This document shows, piece by piece, positions 42,717 to 51,115 of a DNA stretch of 64,000 nt. The notes below the pieces were generated by a model, which saw only the letters and a list, made by a program, of their open reading frames with translations, searched no databases and was not told the origin of the DNA. Source of the DNA: Candidatus Skiveiella danica. GTDB lineage: Bacteria; Pseudomonadota; Gammaproteobacteria; Burkholderiales; Burkholderiaceae_C. The first letter of the stretch is position 1, and the number at the start of each line of letters is the position of its first letter. The stretch spans positions 156,426-220,425 of the forward strand of contig JADKHE010000006.1 in the NCBI GenBank assembly GCA_016721925.1, given 5' to 3'. The translations under genes were made by a program, and so were the position numbers.

Positions 42717-43655
42717 ATGACCCGCATCTACTTCAATGAAGTCGCCACGCGCGACGGGTTTCAGATCGAGCCCGCGTTCATCCCGACCGACGTCAAGGTC
42801 GCGCTGGTCGACGAACTCAGCGGGTGCGGCTACGCCAAGATCGAGGTGACCTCGTTCACATCGCCGAAAGCCATCCCGATGCTGCGTGACGCCGAGGAGG
42901 TCATGGGCCGCATCCGGCGCGTGCCGGGCGTCGAATACACCGTGCTGGTGCCCAACTTGCGCGGGGCTGAACGCGCGTTGGAGTCGAGGGCGGACGAGCT
43001 GAACCTGGTGATGTCCACCTCCGAGACCCACAACCTGGCCAACCTGCGCATGCCGCGCGAGCACAGCTTTGCGGCGCTGGCCGAGGTGATCCGCATGGTG
43101 GACGGCCGCACCCCGATCAATGTGTCGCTGTCCACCTGCTTCGGCTGTCCGATGGAGGGCGAAGTGCCGCCAGACGTGGTGCTGGGCTTTGCCCGGCGTT
43201 TTGCCGATCTCGGGGTCAGGGGGCTGACGATCTGCGACACCACCGGCATGGCGCATCCGGCGCAGGTGGCGCGCCTGGTCGAGGCGCTGCAGAAAGAATT
43301 TGCCGCGCTGCAGCTCACCCTGCATTTCCACAACACGCGCGGCATGGGGCTGGCCAATGTGCTGGCCGCCGTGCAGGGCGGCATCACCCGCTTTGACGGC
43401 TCGCTGGGCGGTCTGGGCGGCTGCCCGTACGCACCGGGCGCCAGCGGCAACATCAGCAGCGAAGACGCGATCCACATGCTCGACGCCATGGGATTTGACA
43501 CCGGCATCGACCTGCACCGTCTGCTGGCCGTGGCGCGCCAGATGCCGCAGATCGTCGGCCACGACGTGCCGGGGCAGGTGGCCAAGGCCGGGCGCATCAC
43601 GGACCTGCATCCGGCCCCCGCCAGTGTGGCTGAACTCAAGGAGACCTTCAAATGA
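42717..43655 (+). CDS. Hydroxymethylglutaryl-CoA lyase family protein
   Basis: 312 residues of the DRE-TIM metallolyase family. The start ATRDGFQIEPAFIP carries the metal-binding R-D, and the signature loop near the end, GGLGGCPYAPGASGN, contains the catalytic cysteine. HxH metal ligands occur in LHFHNTRGMGLAN. It cleaves HMG-CoA or a related 3-hydroxyacyl-CoA to acetyl-CoA plus a keto acid. Overlaps the VOC gene by four bases. Confidence 0.93.
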   Translation: MTRIYFNEVATRDGFQIEPAFIPTDVKVALVDELSGCGYAKIEVTSFTSPKAIPMLRDAEEVMGRIRRVPGVEYTVLVPNLRGAERALESRADELNLVMSTSETHNLANLRMPREHSFAALAEVIRMVDGRTPINVSLSTCFGCPMEGEVPPDVVLGFARRFADLGVRGLTICDTTGMAHPAQVARLVEALQKEFAALQLTLHFHNTRGMGLANVLAAVQGGITRFDGSLGGLGGCPYAPGASGNISSEDAIHMLDAMGFDTGIDLHRLLAVARQMPQIVGHDVPGQVAKAGRITDLHPAPASVAELKETFK

Positions 43656-44044
43656 TTGACCATCTGGACCACCTGGTATTGACGACCTTCGACGAGGCCG
43701 CCTGCGTGGACTTCTACACGCGGGTGCTGGGCATGACCCTGGAAAGCTTCATCGGCGGCACGCCGCCGGTGGAGCGCAAGGCCTTCAAGTTCGGCCACCA
43801 GAAGATCAACCTGCACGTGCGCGGCCGGGAGTTCGAGCCCAAGGCGCACCTGCCGGTGCCCGGCGCGCTGGACCTGTGCTTCATCGCCAGCGTGCCGCTG
43901 GCGCAGGTGATCGAGCGCCTGAACGCAGCCGCCTGGCCCATCGTCGAAGGCCCGGTGTTGCGCACCGGTGCCACACAGAAGATCCGTTCGGTCTATGTGC
44001 GCGACCCGGACCTGAACCTGATCGAGATTTCCGAGCTGGCCTGA
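43652..44044 (+). CDS. VOC (glyoxalase/bleomycin-resistance) family protein
   Basis: 130-residue single-module VOC protein: DHLDHLVLTTFDEAACVDFY at the start (first metal histidine), KINLHVRGREFEPKA (second region) and VYVRDPDLNLIEISEL at the end with the usual D-P-D-x-N and glutamate ligand. The ATGA overlap with the lyase gene suggests the same pathway; VOC members act as isomerases, epimerases or lyases, and the reaction here is not defined. Confidence 0.9.
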   Translation: MIDHLDHLVLTTFDEAACVDFYTRVLGMTLESFIGGTPPVERKAFKFGHQKINLHVRGREFEPKAHLPVPGALDLCFIASVPLAQVIERLNAAAWPIVEGPVLRTGATQKIRSVYVRDPDLNLIEISELA

Positions 44045-44087
44045 CGCCGGCTCCGCACGATATCCACAAGAAAACCAGGAGACTTCC

Positions 44088-45071
44088 ATGCAACGCCGTC
44101 ACCTCCTTGCCCAGCTTGCTGCCCTCAGCGGCGCGTCCTTGCTTGCCAGCCCGTCGGCCTTCGCCCAAGGCAAATACCCGCAACGGCCGATCACGCTGGT
44201 CGTGCCCACTGCGCCCGGTGGCTCCACTGATTTCACCGCGCGCCTGGTCGTCGAGCCGTTGTCGCGCGCGCTGGGCCAGCCGGTGGTGGTGGAGAACAAG
44301 CCGGGTGCGTCGGGCAACATCGGCAATGCGTACGTGGCCCGCGCCAAGCCGGACGGCTACACGCTGCTGGTGTCCTACAGTGGCTACCACGTCGGCAACC
44401 CGCATCTGTTCAAGCAGTCCGGCTGGGACCCGGTCAAGGATTTCGCACCGGTGGCCATGATGACCCGTGCGCCGCAGGTCATCGCGGTGAACCCGAAACT
44501 GCCGGTCAACAACCTCAAGGAGCTGATCGCCTTCGCCAAGGCGAACCCCGGCAAGCTGAACTACGCCTCCAGCGGCAATGGATCGATCCAGCACATCGCG
44601 GGCGAACTGTTCAAGCAGCTCACGGGCACTTTCATCACCCATATTCCCTATCGTGGCTCCGGCCCGGCGGTGCAGGACCTGATGGCCGGGCAGGTGGATA
44701 TCTTCATCACCACGCCGGCCGGTGTCGTCAGTCAGATCCAGGGCGGCAAGCTCAAGGGCATTGCTGTGACCAGTGCGCAGCGGCTGGCGTCCCTACCCGG
44801 CGTGGGCACGGCGGCCGAGCAGGGTCTCAAAGGCTACGAATTGGACTCGTGGTTTGCGCTGTTTGCCCCTGCTGGCACGCCTGCGGACGTGGTGCAGGTT
44901 TTGAACACCGAGATCAACAGGATCCTGGCTTCGTCGGAGATTCGCCGCAAGGCCGGCGAATCGGGCACCGACGTGGAGCAGATGACGCCGCAGCAACTCG
45001 GCGACTTCACGAAGAAGGAACTGGTCTACTGGGGCAAGGTCATACAAGGTGCGAAGATCACCCTGGAGTGA
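44088..45071 (+). CDS. Tripartite tricarboxylate receptor (Bug family) substrate-binding protein
   Basis: 327 residues. A signal peptide MQRRHLLAQLAALSGASLLA (cleavage after FAQ) has a twin-arginine-like start. Bug-family marks: YPQRPITLVVPTAPGGSTDF, VENKPGASGNIGN and the AAYTAHSGN-equivalent NYASSGNGSIQHIAGELF. Periplasmic receptor for a carboxylate, consistent with the CoA transferase and lyase upstream. TctA/TctB genes are absent, as is common for Bug receptors. Followed by a hairpin terminator. Confidence 0.94.
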   Translation: MQRRHLLAQLAALSGASLLASPSAFAQGKYPQRPITLVVPTAPGGSTDFTARLVVEPLSRALGQPVVVENKPGASGNIGNAYVARAKPDGYTLLVSYSGYHVGNPHLFKQSGWDPVKDFAPVAMMTRAPQVIAVNPKLPVNNLKELIAFAKANPGKLNYASSGNGSIQHIAGELFKQLTGTFITHIPYRGSGPAVQDLMAGQVDIFITTPAGVVSQIQGGKLKGIAVTSAQRLASLPGVGTAAEQGLKGYELDSWFALFAPAGTPADVVQVLNTEINRILASSEIRRKAGESGTDVEQMTPQQLGDFTKKELVYWGKVIQGAKITLE

Positions 45072-45081
45072 ACTTCCCTGA

Positions 45082-45100
45082 GGGCACCACGAGGGTGCCC
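45082..45100. terminator. Bidirectional terminator hairpin
   Basis: GGGCACC (45082-45088) and GGTGCCC (45094-45100) form a seven-pair stem with loop ACGAG between the convergent Bug receptor and acyl-CoA-binding protein genes. Only a short TTT tract follows on the plus side (GGCCGTTT). Confidence 0.6.
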
Positions 45101-45107
45101 GGCCGTT

Positions 45108-45362
45108 TCAGCTCAGCGATTCGATCAGGTCGATGTACTGCTGCATCGCGTCCTTGTCGGACGTGCCCTTGAGCTTGTTCCACGCATCCCACTTGGCGCG
45201 GCCGACCATGTCGGTGAAACCGGGTTTCTTTTCTTCGTTGTCGCCGGCCGTGGCCTGCTTGTACAGGGCATAAATCTTCAGCAGCGTGGCGTTGTCGGGG
45301 CGCTCGCTCAGGTTCTTGGAATTGGCGACAGCGGCTTCGAATTTGGCTTTCAGGGTGGCCAT
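45108..45362 (-). CDS. Acyl-CoA-binding protein
   Basis: 84 residues, the normal length of ACBP, a four-helix carrier of long-chain acyl-CoA. The family motif is clear: LLKIYALYKQATAGDNEEKK then GFTDMVGRAKWDAWNKLKG. ACBPs are widespread in eukaryotes but patchy in bacteria. It lies divergent from a wax ester synthase/DGAT (124 bases between starts), which consumes acyl-CoA, so a role in feeding acyl-CoA to storage lipid or to the beta-oxidation enzymes elsewhere in the window is plausible. Confidence 0.95.
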   Translation of the reverse strand: MATLKAKFEAAVANSKNLSERPDNATLLKIYALYKQATAGDNEEKKPGFTDMVGRAKWDAWNKLKGTSDKDAMQQYIDLIESLS

Positions 45363-45486
45363 GAGGTTCTCCGTGGATGAGTGGATTGATTGGGACGCCG
45401 GGGCGACGGGGTACGATTTTCATCCCCGCCGCCGGCAGGCGCAGGGGGAGAATAGCGTTATTTCCCAAACTCAGGGTAGAGAAATC

Positions 45487-47097
45487 ATGGTGACTCGCAT
45501 CGTCAAAACGCCGCAAGGGAAAAAACCCTTGCATCCGCCCCATTCTGCCGACGACTCGCTGCTGCTGATCGCCCGCCAGGTGGGTGCCGCAGCCTCGGAG
45601 GTCGCACTGAATGCGGCCCGGATGGTGCAGGAAAACATGTCGAAGACCGCCGCTGGCGTGCTCGGCGCCCATGAAGGCGAGCGCATGAGCAAGGTCGACC
45701 GGGCCTGGTGGCGCATGGATTCGCCAACCAACCTGATGATGATTGTCGGCTTCTGGATCCTCAAGCCGCGCGTCGACTACGAGGCCGTCTGCCTGCGCGT
45801 CGAGGAGCGCATGCTGAAGTACCCGCGCTTTCGCCAGCGCGTCGTCGAAGATCCGGCCGGCGCCACCTGGGTGGAAGACCCCGACCTGAACATTCATGAT
45901 CATGTGGTGCGCGAAAGGCTGCCACGGGTCGCCAAAGGCCGGGAGAAAGCAGCCCTGCAGGACCTGGTGGGCCGTCTGGCTGTTCTGCCGCTTGATCCGA
46001 TGCGGCCGCTGTGGAAGATGCACCTGGTCGAAAACTACCGTGACGAAGAGGGCAAGCCCGCCAGCGTGCTGATCGTTCGCATCCACCACTGCATTGCCGA
46101 CGGCATTGCGCTGATCGCGGTCACGATGTCCATGGTCGATGGTGGCACCGAGCCGCCGGTGCGTACCCCCTCGGCCCCCGAGAGTCCGGAGGAATGGATT
46201 GCCCACCATGTCGTGGAGCCGCTGGCCCACGCCGCCGTCAAGGCGCTGGACGCGGCGGGCGATGGCGCTGCGGCCTCGTTGCATCTCTTGCGCGAACCCG
46301 GAAAGGGCGTCAGCGGCTCGACTGATCTGGCCAAGGTGGCGTACCACGTGCTCAGCGATGCGGCCGCACTGGCCCTGATGGCAGACGATTCCAAGACACG
46401 GCTCAAGGGCAAGGCCGGCACCGCCAAGTGCGTGGCCTGGTGCCAGCCGGTCCCTCTGGACGAGGTCAAGGCAGTGGGCAAGGCGCTGAACTGCTCAGTC
46501 AATGACGTGCTGCTGAGCTGCGTGGCCGGCGCCATCGGTGCCTATCTGCGCGACAAAGGCGACCCGGTGGAGGGCAAGGACATCCGCGCCATGATTCCGG
46601 TCAACTTGCGCCCGATCAAGGACGCCTGGAAGCTCGGCAACCATTTCGGCCTGGCGCCGCTGGTGCTGCCGATCGGGATCGACAACCCTGTCGAGCGGCT
46701 GTACGAAGTGCGCCGGCGCATGCAGGCGCTCAAGGGCGGCACCCAGCCGTTGATGGCCTACGGCCTGCTGGCTGTGGCCGGCATGCTGGCCAAGCCCGCT
46801 CAGGACGCCATGCTCAACCTGTTCAGCAAGAAGACCACCGCGGTGATGACCAACGTGCCCGGCCCGCGGGAGAAGCTCACCTTTTGCGGCGCAACGTTGG
46901 AACAAAGTCTGGCATGGGTGCCCGCCTCGGGCGACGTCGGCCTCGGCGTGTCTATCCTGAGTTATGGCGGCGGCGTGCAGTTTGGCGTGATCACCGATAG
47001 CCTGCTGTGCCCCGACCCGCAGGCCATCATCGAGCAGTTCGAACCCGAATTCGCGAAGCTGTCGATGCTGACGTTGATGTTGCCCTGGGGGGATTAA
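45487..47097 (+). CDS. Wax ester synthase / diacylglycerol acyltransferase (WS/DGAT)
   Basis: 536 residues from ATG 45487; a frame open from 45286 would overlap the divergent ACBP gene. The catalytic HHxxxDG motif is intact (IHHCIADGIAL, histidines at 200-201). C-terminal NVPGPREKLTFCGATLEQSL carries the conserved ND/NVPG region of the family. A positively charged N-terminal leader of about 60 residues precedes the PES core (MSKVDRAWWRMDSPTNLMMI). Makes wax esters or triacylglycerol from acyl-CoA at the inner membrane surface. Confidence 0.94.
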   Translation: MVTRIVKTPQGKKPLHPPHSADDSLLLIARQVGAAASEVALNAARMVQENMSKTAAGVLGAHEGERMSKVDRAWWRMDSPTNLMMIVGFWILKPRVDYEAVCLRVEERMLKYPRFRQRVVEDPAGATWVEDPDLNIHDHVVRERLPRVAKGREKAALQDLVGRLAVLPLDPMRPLWKMHLVENYRDEEGKPASVLIVRIHHCIADGIALIAVTMSMVDGGTEPPVRTPSAPESPEEWIAHHVVEPLAHAAVKALDAAGDGAAASLHLLREPGKGVSGSTDLAKVAYHVLSDAAALALMADDSKTRLKGKAGTAKCVAWCQPVPLDEVKAVGKALNCSVNDVLLSCVAGAIGAYLRDKGDPVEGKDIRAMIPVNLRPIKDAWKLGNHFGLAPLVLPIGIDNPVERLYEVRRRMQALKGGTQPLMAYGLLAVAGMLAKPAQDAMLNLFSKKTTAVMTNVPGPREKLTFCGATLEQSLAWVPASGDVGLGVSILSYGGGVQFGVITDSLLCPDPQAIIEQFEPEFAKLSMLTLMLPWGD

Positions 47098-47109
47098 GTC
47101 AGTCTTGGG

Positions 47110-49170
47110 TCAAGGCAAGTCCGCGTTCTCCACCACCCCGTTCCCCCCGCGCGGCCCCACCGTCCCCAACCGCGCCTTCAGCGATTGCGGCTGGCCGCTC
47201 AGGATGGCAGCGTAGCTGGTGGTGTTGGAGAGCACCTTCTTGACGTAGTCGCGGGTCTCGGCAAAAGGCACGTTCTCCGCCCAGATTGCGGCTTCCATCG
47301 TCGGGCCGTTGCGCCAGCTGCGCGGGCGTCCCGGCCCGGCGTTGTAGGCCGCGGCTGCCAGCGGCATGGAGCCGCCGAAGTCGTCGAGAACCAGCTTGAG
47401 GTATCCGGTGCCGATGGCGATGTTGGTGTCGCGGTCGGTGATCTGGTCGGGCGTGAAGTTCACCAGGCCGATCTTCTTGGCCGTCCACTTGGCGGTGGCC
47501 GGCATCACCTGCATCAGGCCCGAGGCGCCCACGTGCGAGCGGGCATCCATGATGAAACGGCTTTCCTGGCGGATCAGGCCATAGACGTAGGCCGGGTCCA
47601 GGTTGATTTCGCGGCTGCGCTTGACCACCGCGTCGCGAAACGGCATGGGGAATCGCTGCTCCAGGTCGATGAACGACCTGGTGCGTTCGCTGGTGTTGAT
47701 GCAGCGGTCCCAGACTTCGTTCTGGCAGGCCAGGTCGGCGGCGGCCAGCAGCTCCCGGTCGCTCATGCCGCCTTTGGTGTGCAGGTTGGTGCTGTAGTTC
47801 CATTCCCGCACGCCCTCGGGGCGCAGGCCGATGCGGATCGCATACAGCGCGCGGGCCAGTCCGGCATTCTGGCGCGCGGCCTCCTTCTCGGCGGCGGTGG
47901 GGGCGGCGGGTTTGGGCGGCAACGGGATGCGCTGCCCGAGTTCCTCCAGCGCCAGCTGTTCATAAAAACCACGTGGCGAGGCGATCGACTCGAGCAGTTG
48001 GCGTGCCTCCTGGTATTCGGCCCTGTGGCGCGGCGGCGCTGCTCCCGCATCGGTTGTTGTGCCGGCCTCGAGCAGGGCACGCTGTGCCGGCGGGATGCCG
48101 GTGAGCAAGGCCCGTGCGCGCCAGTAGGCCCAGGCCTGATCGGCGCGACCTTCCTCGCTCATGGCACGGGTTGCTTCCAGCACGGCCGGCCACTGGCCCT
48201 GGCGCAGGGCCGCTCGCACCTTCCAGGCCAGCATGTCGTCATTGAGGTCGGTGTCGCGCGTGACGTTGGCGTAGTAGCCCGGAGCGGCGTCGGACAGGCG
48301 ATTGGCGGCCTGTTTGCCGATCACGCCCCATATCCAGTTGCGCTCTTCAGCGGTAAGCTGTGGCGCCCACTTGCCCTTGAGCTGTTCAATGGCCGCGTCC
48401 GTGTCGCTGGTGGCCAGCTTGATCAGCGCCAGGGTGATGATTTCCTTGCGCACCGTGCGCAGGGCGAGGTATTTGGTGGACAGAAACTTGGCCGGGTTCG
48501 CATTCAGGTCGGTCACCAGGCCCACTGCCTCGGGGGCCACGATCTGCACCGCGTCGCGGGCTGCGCGCGGGCGGTTCGCCTCGGTGGCCATGCGCGCCTT
48601 TTTCCAGACGTCCAGCGGCGCGAGGTTCTTGCTGCCCACCAGGCGTTCCGCGGCCGAGGTGCAGCCGTCGTCGGCATCGCGCTGGGCGTACCAGTTCTTG
48701 CGCACTTCGTCGGACAGGCGTGCGTCCAGCACCGGGTTCTTCAGATGATCGACCAGCAGCGCGTAGCAGCGCACCTCGCGGTCGTCGCTCATGCGGTAGT
48801 TCGGATGCTCGGCGGCAAAGTTGGTCCAGTCGCGTCGCTGCCCAAGCAACTGGAGCCAGTCGTTGCGCATGCGGTCCTCCTGGTAGGTGCCGGCGTAGCG
48901 GGTCAGAAAGTCCTGCACCTCCAGGGCGCTGGCTTCACCGAGTCTGGCCTTCAGCTCCCAATAGGCCGCCCAGGGTTCCAGCACATGGCCCCGCGCCTGA
49001 GGCAGCAAGGTGGCGAGGCGCTTTTTGTCCCCCTTGCGGAAAGCCTGCTGCATCTCCAGCAGCACGTCGTCGCTCTTGCCTTGGGCGGGCGCCGGCATCG
49101 CGAAGAACAGCGCCAGCGCGCCGCACAGCAGCGTTTTCAGCGCCGAATTCGGCTTCGGTGTCAGAATCAT
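47110..49170 (-). CDS. Soluble lytic transglycosylase (Slt70-like)
   Basis: 686 residues from ATG 49170; ATG 49182 is also possible. Signal peptide region ALKTLLCGALALFFAMPAPA with AQ after it. The long middle part is the superhelical ring (alpha repeats); the C-terminal SLT domain shows the catalytic glutamate in GLIRQESRF, then HVGASGLMQVMPATA and the ending AAAAYNAGPGRPRSW. Cleaves peptidoglycan between MurNAc and GlcNAc in the periplasm. Divergent from the 5-formyl-THF cyclo-ligase with only 10-22 bases between start codons. Confidence 0.95.
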   Translation of the reverse strand: MILTPKPNSALKTLLCGALALFFAMPAPAQGKSDDVLLEMQQAFRKGDKKRLATLLPQARGHVLEPWAAYWELKARLGEASALEVQDFLTRYAGTYQEDRMRNDWLQLLGQRRDWTNFAAEHPNYRMSDDREVRCYALLVDHLKNPVLDARLSDEVRKNWYAQRDADDGCTSAAERLVGSKNLAPLDVWKKARMATEANRPRAARDAVQIVAPEAVGLVTDLNANPAKFLSTKYLALRTVRKEIITLALIKLATSDTDAAIEQLKGKWAPQLTAEERNWIWGVIGKQAANRLSDAAPGYYANVTRDTDLNDDMLAWKVRAALRQGQWPAVLEATRAMSEEGRADQAWAYWRARALLTGIPPAQRALLEAGTTTDAGAAPPRHRAEYQEARQLLESIASPRGFYEQLALEELGQRIPLPPKPAAPTAAEKEAARQNAGLARALYAIRIGLRPEGVREWNYSTNLHTKGGMSDRELLAAADLACQNEVWDRCINTSERTRSFIDLEQRFPMPFRDAVVKRSREINLDPAYVYGLIRQESRFIMDARSHVGASGLMQVMPATAKWTAKKIGLVNFTPDQITDRDTNIAIGTGYLKLVLDDFGGSMPLAAAAYNAGPGRPRSWRNGPTMEAAIWAENVPFAETRDYVKKVLSNTTSYAAILSGQPQSLKARLGTVGPRGGNGVVENADLP

Positions 49171-49191
49171 TGATAACAGCATGTGGAGATT

Positions 49192-49776
49192 ATGGACAAG
49201 TCCGACGCCAAGAAGACCCTTCGCCAGGCCCTGATCGAGCAGCGCCTGAATTTGCCGGACCGGCTGGACCGGGCTGAAACCCTGCAACGTGTCATGCGCA
49301 TCTGGCTGGTGGGTCGCCCCGACACCGTGATCGGCGCCTACTGGCCGATCAAGGGCGAATTCGACCCGCTGCCCGCCCTGCACCGCTGGAAGGAGGACGG
49401 CGAGTTGCTTGATGAGCCCGCTTTGCGCCGCATTGGCCTGCCGGTGGTGAACAAGCAGCACAAGACGCTCACTTTCCACGCCTGGTATCCCGGCTGCCCG
49501 ATGGAAGAAGACGCCTACGGCATTCCCAAACCCAAGGACACCGAGGTCATTGTGCCGACCCTGCTGTTTGTCCCCTGCGTGGGCTACGGCCCTGGCGGCT
49601 ACCGGCTGGGCTACGGCGGCGGCTTTTACGACCGCACGCTGGCTTCATTGCAACCCCGCCCGTTCACGGTGGGGCTGGGCTACACACAGGGTTACCTGGA
49701 CGATTTCGAGCCCGAAGCGCACGACCAGCCGCTGGACGCGATCCTCAATGACAACGGCGTGGTCTGGCCGATATGA
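49192..49776 (+). CDS. 5-formyltetrahydrofolate cyclo-ligase
   Basis: 194 residues from ATG 49192; a GTG three codons upstream (49183) is possible. The family signature is complete: FVPCVGYGPGGYRLGYGGGF with YDRTLA after it, and the N-terminal helix KKTLRQALIEQRLNL. Converts 5-formyl-THF to 5,10-methenyl-THF with ATP. Divergent from slt in an almost spacer-free arrangement, so its promoter must lie within the slt coding region. Confidence 0.95.
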   Translation: MDKSDAKKTLRQALIEQRLNLPDRLDRAETLQRVMRIWLVGRPDTVIGAYWPIKGEFDPLPALHRWKEDGELLDEPALRRIGLPVVNKQHKTLTFHAWYPGCPMEEDAYGIPKPKDTEVIVPTLLFVPCVGYGPGGYRLGYGGGFYDRTLASLQPRPFTVGLGYTQGYLDDFEPEAHDQPLDAILNDNGVVWPI

Positions 49777-49790
49777 CAGTGGTGTGACAG

Positions 49791-49812
49791 GGGTTTGACG
49801 AACATCAAACCC
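49791..49812 (+). terminator. Hairpin downstream of the cyclo-ligase gene
   Basis: GGGTTTGA (49791-49798) and TCAAACCC (49805-49812) form a perfect eight-pair stem with a six-base loop, 15 bases after the cyclo-ligase stop. No T-run follows, so it may work with Rho or as an RNA-protecting structure. Confidence 0.5.
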
Positions 49813-49914
49813 GCCGCGTAGCGACAGGAGCACAGTCGCAGTTTTGGTCCTCGCGTGCCGGATACCGCAAGCGCGATGGATTCGTTCATTCATCCTCCAG
49901 GGAAGAACCGCCTC

Positions 49915-51091
49915 ATGACCTCAACCGAAGCCCCGAAAGCCCGCCGCCCGAACTGCCGCGTCCAAACGCGCCAAGCGGGTGCAGCCCGTTGACCGCGAGC
50001 CGGTCCGCCTGGCGGTGCAGGGCGACACGGCGCCGTCGACCCGGCCGCGCGCACTGGAGGAGTTTGTGGTCAACCGGGCCACGCTTGCCGCGCAAGACAA
50101 AGCGGTCGCCGCGGCGTTGGAGCTCGTCAAGCCCGATGCAGCGGGTACCCCTGGCGAGCGCGCCCAGTTGCTGCGCGCGCTGCTGGAGGGCGCGTCGTCC
50201 GACGACCAGAAAGTGCTGCGCAAGGCCTTGCTCGGGCGCGGCCAGAAGTTCGAAGAAGAGAGCAACCCGGACGAAGAGCTGGCCGGTGACTGGCGCGAGG
50301 GGGGCTATCCCTACAAGAACCTTCTGCGTCGCTCCACCTACGAGAAGGAAAAATTCCGCCTGCAGGTTGAACTGCTCAAGTTGCAGGCCTGGGCCAAGGA
50401 AACCGGCCAGCGCATCGTGATCCTGTTCGAGGGGCGCGACGCCGCCGGCAAGGGCGGCACCATCAAGCGCTTCATGGAGCACCTGAACCCGCGCGGTGCG
50501 CGCGTGGTCGCCCTGGAAAAGCCGTCCCCGTCCGAGCAGGGTCAGTGGTATTTCCAGCGCTATGTGCAGCATCTGCCCAGCCATGGCGAGATCGTGATGT
50601 TCGACCGCAGCTGGTACAACCGCGCCGGCGTGGAGCGGGTCATGGGCTTCTGCAGCGATGCCGAATATGCCGAGTTCATGCGCCAGGCGCCGGAGTTCGA
50701 GCGCCACCTGGTGCGCAGCGGCGTGCACCTGATCAAGTTCTGGTTCAGCGTCAGCCGCAAGGAGCAGCGCCGCCGCTTCAAGGAACGCGAAGGCCATCCG
50801 CTCAAGCACTGGAAGCTCAGTCCGATCGACCTGGCCTCGCTCGACAAGTGGGAGGACTACACCCGGGCCAAGGAGGCGATGTTCTTCGAGACCGACACCG
50901 CCGATTCGCCCTGGACCGTGATCAAGAGCGATTGCAAGAAGCGCGCGCGCCTGAACGCCATGCGCTACATCCTGCACAAGCTGCCCTACACCAACCGTGA
51001 CATTGCGCAGGTCGGAAAGCTCGACCAGCTGATCGTCGGGCGTGCCCATGTGGTGTACGAGCGTGGCGAGAAGCCCGGCGCCCTGCTCTGA
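49915..51091 (+). CDS. ppk2: Polyphosphate kinase 2, N-terminus frameshifted
   Basis: The intact frame from 49979 gives 370 residues: Walker A FEGRDAAGKGGTIKRF and Walker B EIVMFDRSWYNRAG with lid-region sequence RRRFKEREGHPLKHWKLSPI, all diagnostic of PPK2. It transfers phosphate between polyphosphate and nucleotides. A better start, ATG 49915 with AGGGAAG upstream, reads MTSTEAPKARR then runs into a stop; removing one C from the CCC at 49947-49949 joins it to AASKRAKRVQPVDREPV in the main frame. So the true protein is probably about 391 residues and one base is surplus. The cytoplasmic enzyme itself is intact. Confidence 0.9.
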
Positions 51092-51115
51092 ACCCGGCGC
51101 ACTGAGCCGGCGGAT

